Notes under the pieces: model-generated
The model's input: the letters and a program-made list of their open reading frames with translations, nothing else
Told to the model about the DNA's origin: nothing
The model's database searches: none
NCBI GenBank assembly: GCA_015501075.1
Contig: JADNYJ010000115.1
Location: 62,001 to 126,000 of the forward strand
Direction of reading: 5' to 3'
Length of the DNA: 64,000 bases
Source: Gymnopilus junonius
Lineage: Eukaryota > Basidiomycota > Agaricomycetes > Agaricales > Galerinaceae
Program-made: the position numbers and the translations under genes
In this document: positions 56,855-64,000 of the stretch, in pieces
Layout: the number at the start of each line of letters is the position of its first letter
Numbering within the stretch: position 1 is the stretch's first letter

Positions 56855-58787
56855 ATGCCTCGCTCTGAGCGAGATCGATCACCGGCGAGTCGGCGAAGTC
56901 CTTCTCACTCATCTCGCACCTCACATCCAACATCTCCGCCTCGACGATCCTCTCCTCGTCGGTCCTCTCTTTCCCGACGTTCGTCTCGCATGTCTTGGAC
57001 ATCCTCGCCTACACGGAGCCCCTCTCGTTCTTTGCAACCTTCTAGAGATTCCTCGCCTTCCCGTAGGTACTCATCCCTGCCTAGGAGCTCACCGCCTCCA
57101 GGCAGAAGTTCCTCGCCGAGCAGAGAAGACTATTCGCAGTTGGGAGTTCGAAGGAGATCTTCATTTGTAGATGATGATGATGAAGATGAACCTGCCCAGC
57201 AACCCAAAAAGAAAAGGTATGTTAGGTCTCTCATACTGAAATGGTATTCATGCAAAACCTACAGGTCTAAGGACGAAAAACCGGCCTCTGCCACTCAGCC
57301 TGGACGCGGAATCCGCAGGCTTGCTGATCTCTTTCATGAGTTCGATGTCTTGATAGAAAAGGCATCTAAGCATGCGGCCCTTGATGCCCTGTCACCACGA
57401 GAGATAGAAGCGATGGACAACGAAGACTTCATGGGCTTGACAGCTGAGCAGATTGAGGCAGAACGCAAAGAGTAAGTGGGAGTTCAAGCTCAAGTTGTCT
57501 TATCTCATCGTTGAACTTTGATGTGACTTTTGTGACAGTCGCAGACGGTGTTTCACCGCTCTTCGCCTCATTGACAAACTCGTCCCCGATTTCAGTATCA
57601 AGGTTCACTTGAATAATTCCATCTATTTCTTGAGTCCGGTGAGTACAATAGTGACCTGTCATCTCCTTGCCCCCACTCAAGCACCCCCTTAGTTGAAACG
57701 AGGAGCCAACGATGCAAGAAGTGATGACACAACCAAGTTGAAGATTGCGGTCGCAAACTGGATCAACCAATCTTATTCTCCACCTTTCCCGCTTCATCTT
57801 ACCGACAAAACAGGACGAGGTGTCAAGAACGATTACACTGGGCGTCTACTCTGCCCAATCGATTACAATTGGGATGATCTTAAGTACATTTTACAATGTA
57901 AGTTCAAGAAATATTCTAATATGTTTTGTAGTGTTCGTGCCAAACTACGCGCTGCAGAGAGTGGCTATAGTATGGCTTCCAGCTTCTTTTTGCGCTGTCT
58001 GTATGAGGACGAAGAAGGTGACGATGATCACCCTGAGGTCGGGTATTTGAAGGGGCCGCTCTTAATTCTCGTGAGTTTTCCTTGTCCTATGTTATCCCCT
58101 ATCCATCTACTAACCAAGACCCAATAGACATACCGTAACATATTCACGGCACCGTCATCTGCCGCGGACGCGAACTTTGTCTCGGAGCCTAAGACGAGGC
58201 GACGAGATGTTGCATCACTCCTGCACCTTGCTGGACAAGTCACCCCGCGCTCTATCGCCTACGCAGCTACACAGGTATGTATTCAACCCATGCTACTTAT
58301 CTAGGTGTCTGTCGCTGATTGATCCCCTTAGCTGCTTTTCGCCCTCAACACATCTAGGGACTGGAAGGCCAAGCACGCTGGATTCCACTACCCTTCTTTC
58401 TATAACTTCGTTGTCGACTTCTTCGAGGTCATTAAAGACCAAATCACAAGGGATAAGGTAAATGACCTTCTGCAATGGTGGAATAGGTATGCTTGGTCAT
58501 TCTTTCGCCATTTTATCACTGTTCTGATACTGTTTTCAAGTCAAATATTCCCCCTACGTCAGATACATCCATTGACTTGACCTGTGCTGCTGCACTGTCA
58601 TCGGAGCAGAGGCTTCAAGAGTCCCGCGCAAGGCGTGTTCAAGAGGAGGCTGATCATGCCCGCGCCGAGGCAGAGCAAGCACTCAATGAGGCGGAGCGTG
58701 CCTTTGCAGAGGCTGAATGTGCTCGGATGGAGGCAGAGCGTGCCCGAGGTGATGTTGAGCGTACCCGAAGTGATCCTGGTCAAGTTT
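56855..58787 (+). CDS. DUF6698-like transposon-borne protein with RS-rich N-terminus
   Basis: Exons: 56855-57216, 57265-57471, 57539-57638, 57693-58070, 58128-58274, 58332-58486, then from 58541. All junctions are GT-AG and in phase. Residues 1-100 are Arg/Ser-rich (SRRSPSHSSRTSHPTSPPRR), then an acidic DDDDEDEP and a Lys patch that could be a nuclear signal. The core reads GRGIRRLADLFHEFDVLIEKA, LKRGANDARSDDTTKLKIAV, HLAGQVTPRSIAYAATQ, FYNFVVDFFEVIKDQ and NDLLQWWN, the order of the DUF6698 family of basidiomycete proteins. After WWN the spliced frame stops near 58579, while another frame continues as an Ala/Glu/Arg coiled coil to 58787; loss of one C in a C5 tract at 58549-58553 would explain this. 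Role unknown; probably an accessory to transposition. Confidence 0.62.
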
Positions 58788-59533
58788 AGTTGGAAATGGG
58801 GGTCGAGTAATACTACTTCTTGCCTTGTCGTACCTCAAATATATCTTTTTCTTTGCTTCATTTGAACATGTCTCATGTACTGCTGCAAGGTGTTGTAGGA
58901 TGTAGATCAACCTGCTTTGAAGTTGTGAGATTGATATCAGCACGACCTAGTTCTCATGAATTATATACCAGGGTGATATGGACATCATGAGACTACTATA
59001 CGTCGGTACTGAAATCATGGTTCCCATGTGAGATTGTACTTAACTGGTGATTTCGAAACCGCCGGATAACAAGCTCATATCTGGCTCGCCAAATCGGGGT
59101 GCGCTCATAAGGCAGTGCGAGCCAAATATGGGGGTGTGACCGGATCACACCACGCGCAGTCACTCACACCGGATTACTTAGGCTCGTGATGGCTCATCGC
59201 ACTTTCCACAATTTACTGATGTTATCGATGATCGTAGCCACCTCCGGATCAGGCAATTAGAACCCACAGGGTCGACTCCTCAGCACCTGACTGACGCGTG
59301 GCTCAAGTGGCGAGAAACCTCACCATGTCGTCCACACAAGGGAATTATCCTGATTTATCTCGCGATATCGGAACCCAGAGCACGACAGAGGACATCGAAT
59401 CTAGTGGACTGACAGGTCGGTAGCGTATCTGAACGACACCGGGATTCGGGAGGGCTTCGGAGGCAAAAGGGACGACCGGGATTGGAGGCTTTTACGGTCT
59501 GGGAAAGTCTGATCCACATAACGGAATCAACGG
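58788..59533. other. Transposon right end and flank
   Basis: No gene. 59060-59200 carries repeated GGCTCGCC, GCGAGCC, GGCTCGTGATGGCTCAT words also found at 52120-52220, taken as subterminal repeats. Beyond about 59230 the sequence is unassigned. Confidence 0.5.
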
Positions 59534-60040
59534 ATGGCTAGGCGAACACGATCAACTGGACCAACACGAGGCCGTGAAGCGAGGGTGTCATATCCTGGGC
59601 GTATCTTTTCTTTGTTTTCCCTCCCTCTGCCTTCGTCCCCTTCCTCCTCCCTCCCTTCCCTTCCCCTCAAGTTCCTTTTCCCGGGTTCTCTTCCCTTTCC
59701 CCCCTCTTCTTGTCACGACATTCACGACTTAGAGTTCTCTTCTTCCGTTACGTCATCACGGTATGTCGGTGTCAATGTCGTCTACACCGCAACGCATGGC
59801 TTATCTGATGCTGACGCCGTTTCGACAGAGTTCATTTGGACGGACTTGAAGTCTGCTAAGGATTGTGTATTCCATTCCACAGGGTTTCGTCGTAGAAAGA
59901 GGAAGCATTACACTCTTCACCACTGCCACCTCACGCGGGCCTCCTGTCGTTGGTTGATCCACTCCGGCTCCCAGAATCTCTCTATTGTACCCCCGGTTCG
60001 AGCACCCACCACGCTCACTGCGGATTGTTCCCTACTTTCG

Positions 60041-61994
60041 ATGCCCTATTATTCACCGACAACAGCGACCATCCTACGCCGAAAGTCACCCCCCACGTGT
60101 ACACTGTCGTTGGCGCATGTTTCTGCCGCACCAAAGTTCCATTCGCAACCCGCCACCAAGAGTTCTGTTAAAGTCAAAAACGCAGAGCTGAATCTGAGTA
60201 CTATGCAAGTAGAGCTTCAAGTTGATTTCTCGTCTGTCATTACCGTTCCGGTTCAAGTCCACGTTGATTCTGCTCATGGGTCTTCTTCCGCGCATGCCCC
60301 GTCTCTGCGGCGGTCCATGAGCAAGAAACGTATTCATTTGAAGAGGAGCGAAATCAATGTCATTCCCTTTCCATCAGCATCTTCTTCTTCATCGCAAGAT
60401 CATTTTTCGTCTCATAACTTTTCATCTTCTTCCACGCTTTCGACTCCCCATGTTCTTCTTCGTTCAAGCAGCCCTGACGTCCACCTTCACTCTTCTTCCT
60501 CTGCTGGAGGCGCGGCGCGGCGCATGAGGAAAGGTACCGTCAATACCTCTGTATCCATCTCAACGTCCGTGCGCTCCACTGTACGCACCTCGCCCACCAA
60601 GAACAACTCCACTCGCCTGTCGACAACATCCCAAGCCCGCACCGTTTCCCAACTCCCGCCACGTCCATCGTCGCCTACCCCCACCCATCTCACACAGACA
60701 CAGCTGCAAGACGCCATTCGCCAGCTGAAGAAGGAGGATCCCGCCTTCCAACCGCCCCCATACTCTTCCCCTCCGCCTCCCTACTCGCCTTCCTTGGAAC
60801 CATCCAACCCAAAATCTGCAAACCCTCTCTCAACCCCTTCTTCTTCTTCTCCACCAAGTCTTCTCGCATCCCAATCGTCTCGCCCACGCCAATCGTAGTC
60901 GCCCAACCCCAAGCGCGTCGCCCACGTGCCTCTTCCTCAGAGGTGAAGACGCTGCTCTTCCTCTATCACACCATCATGTACGGCGTCGAGCGTCGTCACC
61001 GCCTCGAATCTCTCAAGAAGCAGCAGCAGCACCTCCAGCGCACCTCTCAGTTCATCTCACCCAGCACCAGCCCAGGTCGTGCCTCTGAGATCCACTTTGG
61101 CCGATTCCCTTTGATCGAAGAGGATGAGGACGAGGATGATGATGACGATGATCACCCGATCTTTGGTGGTCCCCGTCCCGCCCGCACCCTCTCCCCCAAC
61201 CCAGACTGTCAGCACCCCGTATGCAGCGCAAGTCGTCCTCCAAAACGCCTGCTGAGCGGGCTGCGAGGGCTTATGACGTCCAGGATGCTCTGCTGGCTAT
61301 TCGGCTGAGGGTGTTTTTGAAAGCGCAGGGTGTGTCGGAGGACGAGCTCGTTGTTCGGTTCCCGGAGGAGGAGGAGGGGGAAGAGGAGAAGAACGAGGAG
61401 GAACATCAGGCGGAGGGGCAGCAGCGGGAAGAGCAGCAGCAATTCGGTGATGAGATTATTCTGGCTGAACGTTCGAGGCATGCGGTCCCACCACGCGTTC
61501 CTATTGTGTCTTCACCCTCGTCGCGTCCCCTATCTCACTCTCACTCTCACCTTCCATCTCCATCTCCATCTCAATCCCAGCCTCAAGTTCAATGCCCATC
61601 ACGTTCAGAGGCGGGTAAAGACCGTCCCATCCGCTCCTCCCCGCCGCCTCTCTCGCCTATTCCTAGCACCTCCGCCAACCGCACCATGCCCAGCGCGTCT
61701 TATATGATCGCGCTCATCAAGATGCGGAAGCAGCAGTCCCCGGCGCGAAGCTGTTTTCGGTCGTCCATGACCATTCCAGCTTTAGCGGTGGTGGTGGTAA
61801 CGGCGGGGGTGGGCATGGGCATGGCGCGCGGCAGTCGGGAGGGGCAGGATGAGTGGGTTGAGGTCGTGTGCGTGGGTCGCTGCTGCTGGAGGTGGGAGGG
61901 TGTGGATGGGTATTATGAAGGTATGGTGGAGGAGGTGGAGGAGGAGTTTGATTCGGATTCGGTTGCGGATTGGTATGCTGGGTTGGACTATTGA
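60041..61994 (+). CDS. Ser/Pro-rich low-complexity protein, coding region in three frames
   Basis: Start chosen at 60041 (MPYYSPTTATILRRKSP); the longer frame from 59534 runs through a C/T-rich leader typical of a 5' UTR. Frame 1 (to 60898) includes LRRSMSKKRIHLKRSEINVI, long Ser runs and PPPYSSPPPPYSPSLEPS. Frame 2 takes over near 60840 (TKSSRIPIVSPTPIVVAQPQ, then KTLLFLYHTIMYGVERRHRL, acidic EDEDEDDDDDDHP). Frame 3 from about 61200 reads KTPAERAARAYDVQDALLAI, an acidic Gln-rich stretch, His/Ser/Pro repeats and an end at 61994. Complexity and composition suggest one protein. The frame changes could be introns, true frameshifts or assembly errors in TTC repeats. They could also be two overlapping genes. 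Function unknown. Confidence 0.45.
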
Positions 61995-64000
61995 ATTTGA
62001 ATGAGTCGACGTGGTGGGTTTTTTTTTTTGTTGCAGTGTTGACGTCGTGATTGATCATGTTTACTTCTTATCTTGCAGGATCCTCCGCCTTTCTCCTCCA
62101 GCACAACTTACGGTCTCCACTTGCCATTCCGCCGTTTTGCTTTCCCTTACTCTTACTTGCTTCTCACTTCCTCTTCAAACCTTGAACCTTTCTATCCGCT
62201 CTCTTGTAAGCGGATCGGATAGGAAAGCCTGACTAGATTCGAAGTCGTATTCATCCGTTCTCCTCCTTGAATGGAGTCGAGACGGAGATGCATAAGGGTG
62301 CTTCTCGAGTCGTCGCCGCTTTCCTTGATTGTCGTTCAATTTTCAGCAACCCCTGCGACGCGATTTCTTTAAATCCGCTTCTGCTTCTATTGCATCGCTT
62401 TTACATTGCATGTTATTCTTTTTTGCTTTTGATCACTTTGCTCTCTATTGGTTTGTTTATCTCTCAGTCTCATCCACCGCTCTCTGCTCCTCCTCTTCAT
62501 TGAGTTCGAGTCGAGTCATTCCGAGAGCTCCTGCATCAAAAATAATACTCACAACGCCAACAACGCCCAACAACAAAAAAAAATTACACCTACCATTTCC
62601 CACTTCCCAGCTATTATCAGCCTATCTCACTCACACGGAAGCTTACGCCAACCTGCCACGCTCATTACGCCATTACGGTCTCGACGACTTTTACAGCTTG
62701 ACGCACCTTTTACCCTTTCACGATATGACCGCCCATCCCAGTCCATTCCTCTCTTCGCCTTGCCTCGCACCTCCTCTATAAGCGCACCGTGCTGTTTTGT
62801 GATGGATCTTTTTCTGCTCGCGCTTCTCCGAGACTGTGTCAGCTAGCTGATCAGTTGTACGTTGAGAGCCTGCTTGAGCGCGTCACATTCGCACGCAGAG
62901 TAGGGGGGATTTTGGTTGGGTTTTACGATCTGGAATCCCTTGCAGTGTGCATGTACACGTTGCACGTTGCACGTTCCCTCTTCCTACAATCCGCATCCAT
63001 TTCAAATGTATTATCTGTTGTGTAGAGTAGAGTATGGTATGCTCTAGTATATACTGTGTATAGAAATAAAGTAGTTCAATGCGGGCTTTTAGGTTCTCGC
63101 TCACTTCTTTCTTTTATGTACATACTCTATATACGTATGTACTCTACATGATGCTCCTATTCCATTCGGTGTAGATTACCGATTGGAACTTGAATAAAGA
63201 TCATTGATTGATATGATTGGGAAAACGGGGCAGGAAATTCGTACGCTAATTATCTAGGACCCTCACATGTACTTACTTCGACGGGTCCGTACCGTACATC
63301 CGAGATCGAGACTTGACATTGTTCCTCCTGCGTGGGGGATTTGAATTTGAATTGAATGGTTAAGTAGAGTAGCTCAGACGACCGTGACTCTTCTCACACC
63401 TATAGTTACTCAAGCCCTCTCTGTCATGACTCATACGTCGCGCCCACTGTTTACAGAAAGAACTCAATAGACCCATCGCATGCCAGCAGATACTTCGACT
63501 GACATGACTGTCGATGAAAAAGTGGGACAGGAATAGAAATATAAAGTTTTCGAGGTAAAGATTCTCATGTCTTCCGCTGGTGCCTGAATGAAACTGTTAA
63601 ACTCGTTCGGCCTTTGTCTTTCGTCCTTCCAAAACAAAAGGTTGAGTTATTGAAGATCAAAAGCTTCGCACGGTTCCCCTGTCATTTCTCCGACATGACC
63701 TTGCTCGAAGTATACCAGTAAGCTTCTGTAGTACTAGGATGCCGGAAAGTAACTTCAATTATTCGTGTTCCCGGCCCAGAGGTATCGCCCTACGGTATCA
63801 TGATCAGAATCGGTGTTCGTCGAAGAGATCTGTTTAACGATTCCACCTAACAGGAAATGCGACACTCGACGCTTTTCTCTACTTAACAAACGTTCCTCGC
63901 CGCTCTAAATGAGTTGACATCGGCAGGTACGTCAACAACGAGTATGTAGTTGGAGCCATGCCAAGGAGGAAATGTAAACGACAACACTAGCCTCTCTACT
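61995..64000. other. Intergenic, no supported gene
   Basis: About 2 kb. Frames at 62267-62846 are long but use different frames of a C/T-rich stretch and show no domain. AT-rich and TATAC-rich sequence near 63020-63150 could be a terminator region. Nothing else recognised. Confidence 0.45.

Larger units (their letters stand above)
52049..59230. mobile_element. Plavaka/CACTA-type DNA transposon, about 7.2 kb
   Basis: A block with two divergently transcribed genes: a multi-exon transposase on the minus strand and a DUF6698-like gene on the plus strand. Outside the genes, the two ends share an imperfect inverted repeat: CGAT-x2-CATCAGTAAAT-x3-GGAAA at 52049-52072 and, reversed, at about 59204-59227. 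Both ends also carry several subterminal GGCTCAC/GGCTCGTG/CCTCGTGAGG words, a feature of CACTA-like elements. Exact termini and target duplications are not resolved. Neighbouring DNA on both sides is unrelated. Both genes seem to have a 1-nt frameshift, so this copy is probably dead or only recently inactive. Confidence 0.65.

Noticed and set aside
57901..57934. 34-bp GTAAGT to TTGTAG segment inside exon 4 of the DUF6698-like gene as an intron
   Set aside because: Too short and removing it shifts the frame away from the conserved downstream segment; kept as coding.
62267..62846. Three overlapping plus-strand frames of 78-150 codons
   Set aside because: All in a C/T-rich stretch, in different frames, without domain; consistent with chance openness.
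1..64000. CRISPR arrays, bacterial operons, ribosome binding sites, rRNA genes
   Set aside because: None seen; the window is eukaryotic with spliced genes, and its tandem repeats are coding minisatellites without spacers.

Overview
The window looks like nuclear DNA of an agaricomycete (mushroom-forming) basidiomycete. Genes are split by short GT-AG introns of about 45-110 bp. The recognisable families are typical of this group: a four-span MARVEL-like protein, a fungal tyrosinase, a DUF6593-like protein, F-box/LRR proteins, a WW-like domain protein, very Ser/Pro-rich proteins, and a Plavaka/CACTA-type transposon with a DUF6698-like partner. Family names come from reading the translations, not from a search.

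Layout. 1-9.4 kb: a tandem segmental duplication. Each copy carries an F-box/LRR gene and the 3' end of a giant low-complexity gene. Copy 1 ends at a rearranged junction of F-box fragments, next to a perfect 465-bp Harbinger/Tourist-type MITE. 7.5-14.7 kb: the intact giant gene, one uninterrupted frame of about 2.4 thousand codons on the minus strand. 16.0-18.3 kb: a small three-exon gene and the MARVEL-like gene. 20.4-27.7 kb: four disabled genes (alpha/beta-hydrolase, tyrosinase, GNAT acetyltransferase, DUF6593-like) around one apparently intact small membrane-protein gene. 27.7-37.7 kb: gene-poor DNA with diverged repeats about 6 kb apart. 37.7-44.4 kb: a second F-box duplication (3' fragment plus full gene) flanking a small four-exon gene and a five-exon WW-like gene. 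44.4-52 kb: mostly empty, with one two-exon gene and a diverged inverted repeat. About 52.05-59.2 kb: a transposon with divergently transcribed transposase and DUF6698-like genes, both apparently carrying a 1-nt frameshift. 60.0-62.0 kb: a Ser/Pro-rich coding region split over three frames. The rest is unassigned.

There is no operon logic, as expected for a fungus. The main theme is genome turnover: tandem copying of F-box genes, transposon insertion, minisatellite length change within coding sequence, and local gene decay. Several inferred stop codons fit C-to-T change. Two small multi-exon genes (16.0 and 39.2 kb) were assembled by hand from splice signals and reading-frame phase and would be missed by simple ORF calling. 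Several inferred single-base losses lie in C runs, so assembly error is a live alternative to true decay at those sites.
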